A stretch of DNA of 33,947 nt from Hyphomicrobiales bacterium (GTDB lineage Bacteria > Pseudomonadota > Alphaproteobacteria > Rhizobiales > Rhizobiaceae). Below the pieces are notes generated by a model. The model ran no database searches and was not told the origin of the DNA. It worked only from the letters and a program-made list of their open reading frames with translations. A program made the position numbers and the translations under genes. The stretch is from positions 1 through 33,947 of the forward strand of contig UCKS01000035.1 of the NCBI GenBank assembly GCA_900473045.1, written 5' to 3'. How positions within the stretch are numbered: the stretch's first letter is position 1; every line of letters starts with the position of its first letter. This document shows, in pieces, positions 1-7,705 of this stretch.

Positions 1-351
1 CCTCCCGGGACACGATCCCCGATGAGGTGAGTCCTAGACCTCAATACCAACATGTCACCACGGGTGGCGCTAACTTTGTTTGAGCCACACAGAGATACAT
101 AAGGGCGATGTCCGACAGAAGAAGCTCCTGCCATCGGCATGCGTTGTCGGATGGTAGCCGGGCGACCAGCAAGCGTGTCTGACCAGCTGCGGCGGAGCTT
201 TGATCAATAGAGCGACAATCGCGCGTCCGACGTCTACGGCTCATTTAAACGGCGTTGCAACTCAACATCCGCAGCTAGATTCGGTCTCTGCAGCGGCACC
301 CGAAGCCCCGGAGCGGAGCACACTAGTTGAACATAATTAGGGGAATAAGCT
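1..351. other. Left-edge stretch without a supported gene
   Basis: No open frame here has a convincing start, ribosome binding site or recognisable protein. The only longer frame (minus strand, 41-244) gives an Arg/Cys-rich peptide with no motif I recognise. The last bases carry the leader of the SDR gene that starts at 352, including its AGGGGA ribosome binding site. No clear -35/-10 pair stands out. Confidence 0.5.
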
Positions 352-1149
352 ATGTCTAATCAACTCAAAGGTAAGAACATTATCATCACCGGAGCCGGCA
401 GCGCGACGGGCATTGGCGCGGGGCTTGCCTTTGGCCTTGCCGAGCGAGGTGCCAATATCGCTATTTGCGACGTGAACGAAGAAGGCGCGAGAAAGGTTGC
501 CGCAGATATTTCTGAAAAGTTGGGCGTCGAAACCATTGCCATCAAGGTTGACGTCACCCAGCGGGCAGAAATGCAGGAGATGGTAAAATCGACAGTTTCG
601 GCATTCGGTCAGCTTGATGTCATGATCAACAACGCTGGTATCATTGAACACTCAGCTTTTTTAGAATTGACAGAGCTGAGTTGGCAGAAGCTGATGAACG
701 TCAACGCGATGGGCACAATGATTGGCATTCAGGAAGCCGCCAAACAAATGATAACGCAAGGCCGCGGCGGAAAGATCATCAACATGAGTTCAATCGCGTC
801 GAGGCAGAGCTTTCCCGCTTTCGCTCATTATTGTGCGTCGAAGTGGGCGGTTGCGGCGCTTAGCCAAGCGGCAGCCAGGCAGTTCGCCGAACACAAAATC
901 AATGTGAACTGCATGGGCCCAGGCATCGTTAAAACAGCAATGCTGGACGGACTAGACCGAGAGTTCCTCAGCAAGGGTCTCACCAAAGAGCTAGGCGATG
1001 CGATCCACGATTTGAGCGCGGGTATTCCGCTCGGCCGCTATTCCTTGCCAAGTGACCTAGTGGGAACTGCCGCGTTCCTGGCATCACCTGATTCAGACTA
1101 CATGACCGGCCAAAACATCTTGTGTGATGGCGGCATGGTGATGCTGTAA
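352..1149 (+). CDS. Classical SDR family NAD(P)-dependent oxidoreductase
   Basis: A 265-residue classical short-chain dehydrogenase, predicted to be a cytosolic NAD(P)-dependent alcohol/ketone or sugar oxidoreductase. The Rossmann glycine motif is TGAGSATGIG at residues 13-22, with two extra residues compared with the usual TGxxxGxG. Asp40 at the end of beta-2 favours NAD over NADP. NNAG is at 93-96, the catalytic Ser is in the MSS segment near 147, and Tyr160-x3-Lys164 (YCASK) is intact. The C-terminal DGG motif of SDRs is present near the end. The start is supported by AGGGGA eight bases upstream of ATG. The gene is convergent with the GlxA-type regulator at 1261-2214, so co-transcription with that gene is excluded. 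The substrate cannot be deduced; annotations such as acetoin or sugar dehydrogenase would be guesses. Confidence 0.9.
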   Translation: MSNQLKGKNIIITGAGSATGIGAGLAFGLAERGANIAICDVNEEGARKVAADISEKLGVETIAIKVDVTQRAEMQEMVKSTVSAFGQLDVMINNAGIIEHSAFLELTELSWQKLMNVNAMGTMIGIQEAAKQMITQGRGGKIINMSSIASRQSFPAFAHYCASKWAVAALSQAAARQFAEHKINVNCMGPGIVKTAMLDGLDREFLSKGLTKELGDAIHDLSAGIPLGRYSLPSDLVGTAAFLASPDSDYMTGQNILCDGGMVML

Positions 1150-1260
1150 AGGGCCCCATACCTGAACCTTGGGTTACATGATCTTAGCTGTGTAGCAGAT
1201 CCATCTGTCCGTCGAGACACCCCAAGCTTTCTGGACAACTTCAAGGAGACGGACATTGGG

Positions 1261-2214
1261 TTACGCCAATGGGACCGCGGCACTGAATCGCCGGCGATAC
1301 TCGGTGGGCGTGAGTCCCACTATCCGGCGGAACCGCGCCCGAAACGTCACCGGAGAACCAAAGCCGGTAAGAAAGGCGGTCTGGTCTACCGACGTATCAC
1401 TCCCCTCCAGCAATCCTCTGGCGCGATCGATGCGAGCAATAAGAAGCCATTGCAAAGGCGTTGTTCCCGTTTGTTCCTGAAAGCGTCGCGCAAAAGTTCG
1501 AAGGCTCATGTTGGCTCGTGCCGCTAGTGTCTCAACCGTGTGCGAGTGTTGCAAATTATTGCGCATCCACTCGATCACGGGGGTTAAGCTAGAGGGTGAA
1601 CCTGGAGGTTCATGACGGATGAACTGAGCTTGACCGCCATCCCGGCTGAGCGGCGCGACCGCTAGCCGGGCTGTGTATGCCGCCACAGCCTGACCATGAT
1701 CGCAACGGACAAGGTGGAGGCACATGTCAATGCCTGCGGAGGCCCCAGCGGAAGTGACAATGCGACCCTCGTCAACAAATAAGACGTTCGGCTCAACAGT
1801 AACTTTCGGATACAAGTTGGAGAGCGCTTCTGCAATACGCCAATGTGTAGCTGCACGTTTGTCATCGAGCAGTCCACTCGCTGCCAACACAAATGCACCG
1901 GTACAAATCGATGCTATTCGCGCACCTCGGTCGTAAGCTTTTCGAAGCGCCACAATTACCGATTTCGGGATTGCTTTGAATGGATCTTCACTGCCAGGTA
2001 CTACGATGGTATCCGCCCATTCTAACGCATCGAGCCCATGGTGAACCTGCATGTCGAAACCGTCAGCCCGGACGGTCTTGTTAGGCCCACATACCAGCAC
2101 GTCGTAAGCTCTGGTTCCGTCTGCAAAGCTCGCCAAGCGAAAAACTTGATAGCCGATACCGAAATCCAACGCCACCACATCGTTCAACAAAAGTACAGCG
2201 ACTTTGTGCATCAT
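1261..2214 (-). CDS. GlxA family transcriptional regulator (DJ-1/PfpI + AraC HTH)
   Basis: A 317-residue two-domain regulator. The N-terminal half (about 1-190) is a DJ-1/PfpI glutamine-amidotransferase-like fold with the ICTGAF elbow around Cys104 and the following ATHW segment. The C-terminal 100 residues form an AraC-type pair of helix-turn-helix motifs (TVETLAARANMSLRTFARRF, then the family-typical FGSPVTFRARFRR). In this family the N-terminal domain is a ligand sensor, not an enzyme. The start has a strong GAGGAG four bases before ATG; two consecutive ATG codons are present, so the start could be three bases further in. Its target is unknown. The convergent SDR gene is a neighbour but not an obvious operon partner. 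It is one of two GlxA-type genes in the window; the second is at 28136-29122. Confidence 0.92.
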   Translation of the reverse strand: MMHKVAVLLLNDVVALDFGIGYQVFRLASFADGTRAYDVLVCGPNKTVRADGFDMQVHHGLDALEWADTIVVPGSEDPFKAIPKSVIVALRKAYDRGARIASICTGAFVLAASGLLDDKRAATHWRIAEALSNLYPKVTVEPNVLFVDEGRIVTSAGASAGIDMCLHLVRCDHGQAVAAYTARLAVAPLSRDGGQAQFIRHEPPGSPSSLTPVIEWMRNNLQHSHTVETLAARANMSLRTFARRFQEQTGTTPLQWLLIARIDRARGLLEGSDTSVDQTAFLTGFGSPVTFRARFRRIVGLTPTEYRRRFSAAVPLA

Positions 2215-2889
2215 AACGCTCCTCAGGCTTTGTCATCGACATGGCAGTAACCAATCGTCCCTTGTCGTTCCCGCCACTCACCTAGATGCTACGGCGGTGC
2301 TATTCAATAGGGTCGAATAAATAGCTGTTCGCGCCACCATTTCGGATGAATCGCTGAACAAAACTGAAAATACCCAGCTTCAGATTGGGATGCCTTCGTT
2401 TCCCGACATTGCGCTTCAGGATCTTGCCGCCCCCCAGAGGGCATTCGGGCTATAAAGCAAAACACAACTCATCCGGAAGACAGTGTAGCCCGTTCTGACC
2501 GACATGGGTTTCACAATGCGACCCGCCATCACGATCGACAATCTTCTCTACAAACTGAATGTGCTGCTCGTGCCGGACGATGGCGGCACGCCCGAAATCA
2601 TGACCGATTAGGATTTTCGATTTTGTTCCCATGCAGGAGCAACTGCCAATATGTCACCGCTCCCAAGTTCCGTGACCGTTGCGATGGCCGGACCACTGGA
2701 GGGCTACCGAGCAGCGCTCTGCCTCTATTGTTTTGCCAGTTTCAGCGGAACCCGCTGGCCCCTACTATCGCGCCCGCTTCCACCGGATTTGCTAGCTGAC
2801 CCGAAGGGATCCCGGATGGCATGATCCATTTCAAGGACCGGCAACAGGTAGCGTTTGCTAGAGGCGAAATAAACGGCGACGCCATGAAC
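2215..2889. other. Long intergenic stretch, possibly decayed coding DNA
   Basis: No gene with a credible start and product is visible. Two weak traces of former coding sequence can be seen. On the minus strand at 2725-2889 an open frame of 54 codons continues in frame after the stop of the DUF6314 gene, ending in TAG. On the minus strand at about 2401-2440 the frame reads GGGKILKR, which resembles the GKILKR motif near the C-terminus of AMP-forming acyl-CoA synthetases, but nothing upstream supports that enzyme. Promoter elements for the GlxA gene starting at 2214 should lie in the first 100 bases, but none is clear. Confidence 0.4.
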
Positions 2890-3372
2890 TTATTGGCCGA
2901 CGTTTAAGCGCGTGTACCGGGTAACACTGCGATAGGCTTTGCGCGGACCGAGAACATTCCACATCTCGCTCCATTCGTCGTTGCTCAGGAAGATAAACCG
3001 CCCTCGATATACATCTTCACCACACCAATGGAGCACGCGTTGCACTGCGCTCAGTTTTATGCAGAAAAACGGCCGCCCGTCAGGAAATGTAACCTCGACT
3101 TGTTCTCCGCTTAAATGCAGACGGTACCTCCGACTGGTCTCTAAACGCGACCCACCCAAGAGCATCTCACCATTCTCATCAAAAGCATCATGGGTGATTT
3201 CTGCGACGCCATTGAACACGATCACCTGTTTTGGCCGGCTATCCAGGATCACCCTGCTAACACACCATTTCCCAATGAACGAATTCGGTCCCGCAATGTA
3301 TTTCCTTGCACGACTCTTTTCCAGAGCATCACCAAATGGGGCCGACATCTGTTCGTCTTGATCCACTTCCAT
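2890..3372 (-). CDS. DUF6314 family protein
   Basis: The C-terminal 140 residues match the DUF6314 pattern as I know it: FIGKW...R.I.D at the start, a central GRPFF segment, then HWCGEDVYRGRF and the closing W..W.V.GPRKxYR...RYTR block. The function of this family is unknown. I chose the ATG at 3372 (160 residues), preceded by AAAGG, because the family begins just before FIGKW. The open frame extends to a GTG at 3471 (193 residues), only 11 bases after the upstream transporter gene, but that extension is not family-like. An ATG at 3348 is also possible. It is the last gene of the minus-strand unit carrying the EamA transporter, amidase and ABC importer. Family identification is by pattern, without a database search. 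Confidence 0.75.
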   Translation of the reverse strand: MEVDQDEQMSAPFGDALEKSRARKYIAGPNSFIGKWCVSRVILDSRPKQVIVFNGVAEITHDAFDENGEMLLGGSRLETSRRYRLHLSGEQVEVTFPDGRPFFCIKLSAVQRVLHWCGEDVYRGRFIFLSNDEWSEMWNVLGPRKAYRSVTRYTRLNVGQ

Positions 3373-3482
3373 AGTGCCTTTTGGCGATATGAGCGCAAAC
3401 TTTCGCCGAAAGCCAAGCTCCTTCCTGGAGAAGGGCGTGCTGGTGACGACCCCGGTTTCATCCCGCGACACTGATCCGCCAA

Positions 3483-4385
3483 CTATTCCAGTTGAACGCC
3501 GCCTTTGTTTATGTGCTTTATTTGAAGGTGGCCAAAAATAACAATCGCGATACCGCTGACAACAACAGTCGCGATTCCAGCGATGGCCAATGGGTTAGGT
3601 ATCGTTTTGAAAACGATACCACCAGCAATCAAAGCCCAAAAGGTTACGAGGTAAAAAAGCGGGGCAACTACCACTGTTGGGCCAAATCGATAAGCCATAA
3701 AGAGCAAATAATGCCCCGCAAACAGTAACAGCCCGGACATGGACAAAAACCAGAGGTGATGGATGCTTGGCATAACGGTCTCTTCCAGCACGAGATGCAT
3801 GACCAGCGCACCGAACAATACGAGGACACAAGCGCCAAACGCAACGGAAAGGCCGGGGATCTCCCGAGGCACCCTTCGGCCGACCAAATCGCGCAGACCG
3901 CTGAGCACAGCTGTGGCAAGTGCAAGCAACGAAAACAACGAGAGACCTTCAGCCGTCGGTTGTGCCACCATTAGGGCACCTATAAAGCCGAAAGCAATGA
4001 GCACCATCGACAATCTGCTAAGATACTCTTTGAAGATCAATGCAGCACCGATGAGCATGACCAAGGGAGTGATTTGAAGGAGTGAAATGACGTTCGCAAT
4101 TGGCAAATTCGCTAGGGCTATGACGTAGCAAAGGACGGCGGCCAACTCCAAACTATTGCGGATAGAGACCCACCTATTAAAAAACCCAGGTGCCGCCTTC
4201 CATTTGCGAAGGAAGCTTAGCAACAGGACCCCCCAGATCGTCGCGGAGAACCCACGCGTTGCAAGTGCTTCATATGGCGGCAGGTCAGCTGTCGAGAGCT
4301 TCATCAATGTATCGCTGGCCACATAGCATCCGGTCGATCCCACCATTGAAAGTGCACCGCGAAAAGAGATCATTTTACCAGGCAT
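3483..4385 (-). CDS. EamA/DMT family transporter
   Basis: A 300-residue, very hydrophobic protein with about ten predicted transmembrane segments arranged as two EamA repeats of five, the usual drug/metabolite-transporter layout and length. It begins with the small-residue first helix and an internal loop containing ATRGF, as in many RhaT/YdcZ-like exporters. It probably sits in the inner membrane and exports or takes up a small organic molecule. The start is supported by AAAGG nine bases before ATG. It begins 12 bases after the amidase stop, so the two are probably translated from one message. In this island it could export a product or intermediate, or be a second uptake route; the sequence does not tell. 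Confidence 0.9.
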   Translation of the reverse strand: MPGKMISFRGALSMVGSTGCYVASDTLMKLSTADLPPYEALATRGFSATIWGVLLLSFLRKWKAAPGFFNRWVSIRNSLELAAVLCYVIALANLPIANVISLLQITPLVMLIGAALIFKEYLSRLSMVLIAFGFIGALMVAQPTAEGLSLFSLLALATAVLSGLRDLVGRRVPREIPGLSVAFGACVLVLFGALVMHLVLEETVMPSIHHLWFLSMSGLLLFAGHYLLFMAYRFGPTVVVAPLFYLVTFWALIAGGIVFKTIPNPLAIAGIATVVVSGIAIVIFGHLQIKHINKGGVQLE

Positions 4386-4397
4386 TATCAGTAACCT

Positions 4398-5789
4398 TTA
4401 GCTGGCCGGATCGATTGGCGCGGACGGGGTGCCGCCTGCCTCAATTGCCTCACCCGCTGACAGGCACAAATCCTCGCGGAAGCGAGCCGCTACGAGCTGG
4501 ACCCCGACCGGGCTGCGACCAATCAAGCCAGTCGAGACTGATAATGCGGGGAGCCCAATCAAAGGAATGCCAACTTGGGGCATCTGCGCATGCCAAACCC
4601 GCTCCAGGGAAGCTTGGTCCTTGAGGTCGAGATCAACCGGGAAAGGCAGTTCTCCAGATACCGGCATGAGCAAAACAGGATATTTCTCAAAGAATGCAAA
4701 CCAAATGCGCACAAGAGTGTCGCGTCTGATCAACGCCTTCGACAGGTCGAATGGGTGCACTTTGTCCCGCATCCCATTCAAGCACGCTAGGGCACCGGGA
4801 TCTCCCTCGCGTTTTGCCATCTCAAGCTGAAACTCATAACCGTCGCCGAGCCATAGCCTCGCCTGCATTTCGGCAGCCTCACGGAGGGGAGGTGTCTCCG
4901 TGATTTCCTCGACGATCCAGCCAGCGCGTCTAAGTCGGTCGCCTGCATCAATTACAGCTGCAAGGACTTCGGGTACCGGGTCGAGACCGTCAGGATTGAG
5001 GCACATTGCAACTTGCTTCGGTCGTGGCGGACCTTCAAGCGGCACCGGTGCATACCAAGGATCGTGAGCATTGGGCGCGGACATCGCCGCCAGAGAAATG
5101 CGAAGGTCATTAATGGTTCTTGCCAGTGGACCGGAGACAGCACCGATCTGTCCTCCAATGGAGCGGCCATCAAAGGAGGGATTGAAGTGGGGAACCCGTC
5201 CTAGACTTGGGCGTAACCCATGTATTCCACAGGCATAAGCTGGGTAGCGGATCGATCCTGCGATGTCGCTTCCATGCGCGATTTGACCGATACCGGCAGC
5301 GACCGCGGCGCCTGCACCGCCTGAAGATCCCCCAGGCGTAATGCTGGGATCCCGTGGGTTTTTGGTGTCGCCATGAAGCAGATTACTACTAAACCAGCGG
5401 TAGGAAACGGCGGAGCAATTTGTGCGACCTAGTAGGATTGCCCCGCTCTTCCGCAGATTGGCTACCGCCGGGTTATCAGCAGTTGCGATATTGTCACGCT
5501 GTAAAATCATGCCATCGCTTGTCGCGAAACCCTGTTGGTCGGCCCCAATTTTGATGGTGATGGGCACACCAGCCAGGGGGCCCACGTCTTCGCCGCGTGC
5601 GAGCGCTGAATCTATCGCAGACGCCTGCATTAACACATCGTCCGGCCGATAATCGACCACGGCATTGATCATCGGATTGACCGTGTCGAGCCGTGCTAGT
5701 GCTGCTTCAGCAGACTCCCTTGCCGAAACCTGTTTCGATTTGATCAAGCTCGCGAGCTCGGTAGCCGATATGCGCCAAAGATCCTGCAT
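4398..5789 (-). CDS. Amidase signature family hydrolase
   Basis: A 463-residue amidase-signature enzyme with the complete Ser-cisSer-Lys triad: Lys80 in PITIKIG, Ser155 in the GGSSGG segment, and nucleophile Ser179 in GSDIAGSIRYP. The 75 and 24 residue spacings are those of the family. It hydrolyses a C-N amide bond in the cytosol. The substrate may be an aryl or alkyl amide, carbamate or similar and is not readable from the sequence. No glutamine-transfer (GatA) context is present: there is no gatB or gatC neighbour. The start has GGCGGAG before ATG. It lies between a 186-residue coupled protein and an EamA transporter, downstream of a xylose-type importer, which suggests it acts on an imported compound or a catabolic intermediate. 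Confidence 0.93.
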   Translation of the reverse strand: MQDLWRISATELASLIKSKQVSARESAEAALARLDTVNPMINAVVDYRPDDVLMQASAIDSALARGEDVGPLAGVPITIKIGADQQGFATSDGMILQRDNIATADNPAVANLRKSGAILLGRTNCSAVSYRWFSSNLLHGDTKNPRDPSITPGGSSGGAGAAVAAGIGQIAHGSDIAGSIRYPAYACGIHGLRPSLGRVPHFNPSFDGRSIGGQIGAVSGPLARTINDLRISLAAMSAPNAHDPWYAPVPLEGPPRPKQVAMCLNPDGLDPVPEVLAAVIDAGDRLRRAGWIVEEITETPPLREAAEMQARLWLGDGYEFQLEMAKREGDPGALACLNGMRDKVHPFDLSKALIRRDTLVRIWFAFFEKYPVLLMPVSGELPFPVDLDLKDQASLERVWHAQMPQVGIPLIGLPALSVSTGLIGRSPVGVQLVAARFREDLCLSAGEAIEAGGTPSAPIDPAS

Positions 5790-5901
5790 GGATACTCCGC
5801 CTAATTTAGCTTGAGATGGTGAGTAAAACTCTTGCCAGGTCCCGGAACCGGGTTCACCAGCGGATAAAATCGTCAGTAACGACGTGTTGGGTCGATGACA
5901 G

Positions 5902-5931
5902 GCTTCGCGTACACGAAGGCATTCGCGAAGC
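5902..5931. repeat. 8-bp inverted repeat (stem-loop) between two operon genes
   Basis: GCTTCGCG and CGCGAAGC form a perfect 8-bp stem around a 14-base loop, in the 156-base gap between the 186-residue protein gene and the amidase gene, both read on the minus strand. No run of U follows in the direction of transcription, so it is not a canonical intrinsic terminator. It could attenuate transcription or stabilise the upstream message. A shorter CCCGG-AA-CCGGG hairpin lies in the same gap. Confidence 0.45.
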
Positions 5932-5945
5932 TCTGTGAAAGCGAC

Positions 5946-6506
5946 TTAGAAACTCTCGAAATCACGGGCGATGTTTGAACTATGAGGTGGGACAATCCGG
6001 CGCAATGCAATACTAGTGTCGCCTGGCTCCGGCCAAGCGATCGTAGCCGGGTCTCCCGTCAGGCGAAGTGATTTAAACACCACTTTCGCCTCTTTCTCCT
6101 TTATCGGTCGAACGCCATTTGCGACGATCAACTCAGCGACCAGGGGCACCTCATCGGATCCAAATTGCCGTTTCCATGAACGCCAAGCGTTTTCAATGGC
6201 CGGACGAGTTTCGCTGGCGCGATACACCCTGATCTCGATCGTCGATCCATACCAGACGGCATCACCATCAACCCGCATCCTCGCTGGCCGATTGTGGAGG
6301 ACTAGCATTCCATCGACGGTTTGCTCAATGTCGCCCCACGTGGTTGGCGTCCGGAACTCTAAGGGACCGTAGGAGACGGTTTTCCAATCCGATCGCAATA
6401 TCCGCCGCAGCGCGCGCGCCCCTTTGCGCGCGCTGCTCACCACATACCCCGCCCCGTAAGCGGCGAGCGCCAAGGGGAACAGGGAAACTGCAGCGATCTT
6501 TTTCAA
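5946..6506 (-). CDS. Uncharacterised 186-residue protein coupled to the ABC permease
   Basis: I do not recognise this protein. It starts with a TTG whose last bases overlap the permease stop (TTGA), with GGAGG some 13 bases further upstream. The first 25 residues (MKKIAAVSLFPLALAAYGAGYVV) look like a signal peptide or membrane anchor, so the remaining 160 residues are probably periplasmic or membrane-tethered. The body is mixed alpha/beta in appearance, with many Trp, Arg and Glu residues, no Cys and no enzyme motif I can name. Translational coupling to the permease suggests a role with the importer, for example as an accessory subunit or in processing the substrate before uptake, but this is inference. 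The real start could be an internal codon. Confidence 0.7.
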   Translation of the reverse strand: MKKIAAVSLFPLALAAYGAGYVVSSARKGARALRRILRSDWKTVSYGPLEFRTPTTWGDIEQTVDGMLVLHNRPARMRVDGDAVWYGSTIEIRVYRASETRPAIENAWRSWKRQFGSDEVPLVAELIVANGVRPIKEKEAKVVFKSLRLTGDPATIAWPEPGDTSIALRRIVPPHSSNIARDFESF

Positions 6507-7705
6507 GGACGTGCGAATAGCTTGCCTCCACGCTTCGAAAGGACATCGATATATACGGCAAGCATGAGAACTACACCACTCGTGATATTTTGGTAAGCGG
6601 TGGGGACATTCAACAGAGAAAGACCGTTACCAAGGCTCTGCATGAGCAAGGCACCCAACAGAACACCGGAGACCTTACCCGTACCGCCATAGAGGCTTGC
6701 CCCACCAATAACCACGGCGGCGATTGCATTGAGTTCCAAAAACAGACCCGATTCCGGGGGCGCAGAACCAAGGCGTCCAACGAACATAAGAGTCCCGATT
6801 GCAGTCAGCACGCCGATCAGGATGAAGGAGATTACCAAATGCTTGGTGATCGGAATGCCCGCTGACTTCGCCGCTGCTCGGTTGCCACCAACTGCATAAA
6901 CGTGACGACCCCACACCGTGTTGGTCAGCATCCAGGCAAGAACGCCTGCCGCAGTCAGGGTGATGAACACTGGCATCGGTAGCCCACGATAAGATACAGT
7001 CGCCCAAGCTAGCAACACAACACTGGCAAAACCAAGGATCACTCGAACCAGCACAGCACGGGGATGTTCGCTCGTCTTGAGAGTGCGCAGCGGCCACAGC
7101 GCGACAAGTGCGGCTACCGCGAGGAACGCCCACAACGCTGGTCCTGCGAGGAAAGCGTCGCCGAAGAAGCGGATGCCATCAGAGATGCCCGAAAGTGTCC
7201 GTCCACCAGAAAGTGCCAGTGCCAGACCTCTAAGTAGCATCAACGACCCGAGAGTGGCCACAAAGGAGGGCAAACCGAGTTTTGCTATCCACGCGCTATT
7301 CCACAGTCCAACCGCAACGCCCATTGCAAGTGCTGCAAGGATCGTAACCCAAGGCCCCACCGTACCGCTCGCCTCGATCATGGCGACGACGGTGACGCAA
7401 AGGCTCATGAACGAACCGACCGAGAGGTCAATCTCCCCCTGAGCAATCACCACGAGCATACCAAGAGCCACTATCGCAGTGATAGCCGTCTGACGCATCA
7501 GGTTGCTCAGGTTTCGATCGCTGACAAAAACTCCATCAGTCAACACCGAGAAAACCACCCACACGAGCGCGATCGCAACAAGCAAGCCCGCCGCGGAACG
7601 CAAGATTGATATAATCGAGTTTGCGCGGTTCGGCGACGCGGTTTTCGCTTCCGAAGTCGTCACCGCAACCGCGTCACTCTTCAGATTTGCTAAATTTGAG
7701 GTCAT
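6503..7705 (-). CDS. Xylose-type (CUT2) ABC transporter permease
   Basis: A 400-residue polytopic membrane protein of the BPD_transp_2 type, similar in length and layout to XylH of E. coli, including the extra helical segment around residues 205-245 that separates XylH-like from shorter RbsC-like permeases. About ten to twelve hydrophobic segments are visible, with the conserved G(E)IDLS block (QGEIDLSVGSF) near residue 90 and the EL(N)AIAAVVIGGASLYGG block near 330. A 45-residue cytosolic N-terminal tail precedes the first helix. Its ATG overlaps the ATPase stop by four bases (ATGA), so it is translationally coupled. It forms the membrane channel of the importer with the ATPase at 7702-9294 and the binding protein at 9305-10384. 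The substrate need not be xylose: the neighbours are catabolic oxygenases, not pentose enzymes. Confidence 0.92.
   Translation of the reverse strand: MTSNLANLKSDAVAVTTSEAKTASPNRANSIISILRSAAGLLVAIALVWVVFSVLTDGVFVSDRNLSNLMRQTAITAIVALGMLVVIAQGEIDLSVGSFMSLCVTVVAMIEASGTVGPWVTILAALAMGVAVGLWNSAWIAKLGLPSFVATLGSLMLLRGLALALSGGRTLSGISDGIRFFGDAFLAGPALWAFLAVAALVALWPLRTLKTSEHPRAVLVRVILGFASVVLLAWATVSYRGLPMPVFITLTAAGVLAWMLTNTVWGRHVYAVGGNRAAAKSAGIPITKHLVISFILIGVLTAIGTLMFVGRLGSAPPESGLFLELNAIAAVVIGGASLYGGTGKVSGVLLGALLMQSLGNGLSLLNVPTAYQNITSGVVLMLAVYIDVLSKRGGKLFARP

Noticed and set aside
41..244. A 67-residue minus-strand frame at the left edge
   Set aside because: Low-complexity Arg/Cys-rich translation without recognisable features.
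2401..2440. GGGKILKR on the minus strand as a remnant of an AMP-forming acyl-CoA synthetase
   Set aside because: Only a few residues match and neither flank supports the family; it is too short to call a pseudogene.
2450..2632. A 60-residue minus-strand frame in the intergenic stretch
   Set aside because: No start signal, no motif and no operon context.
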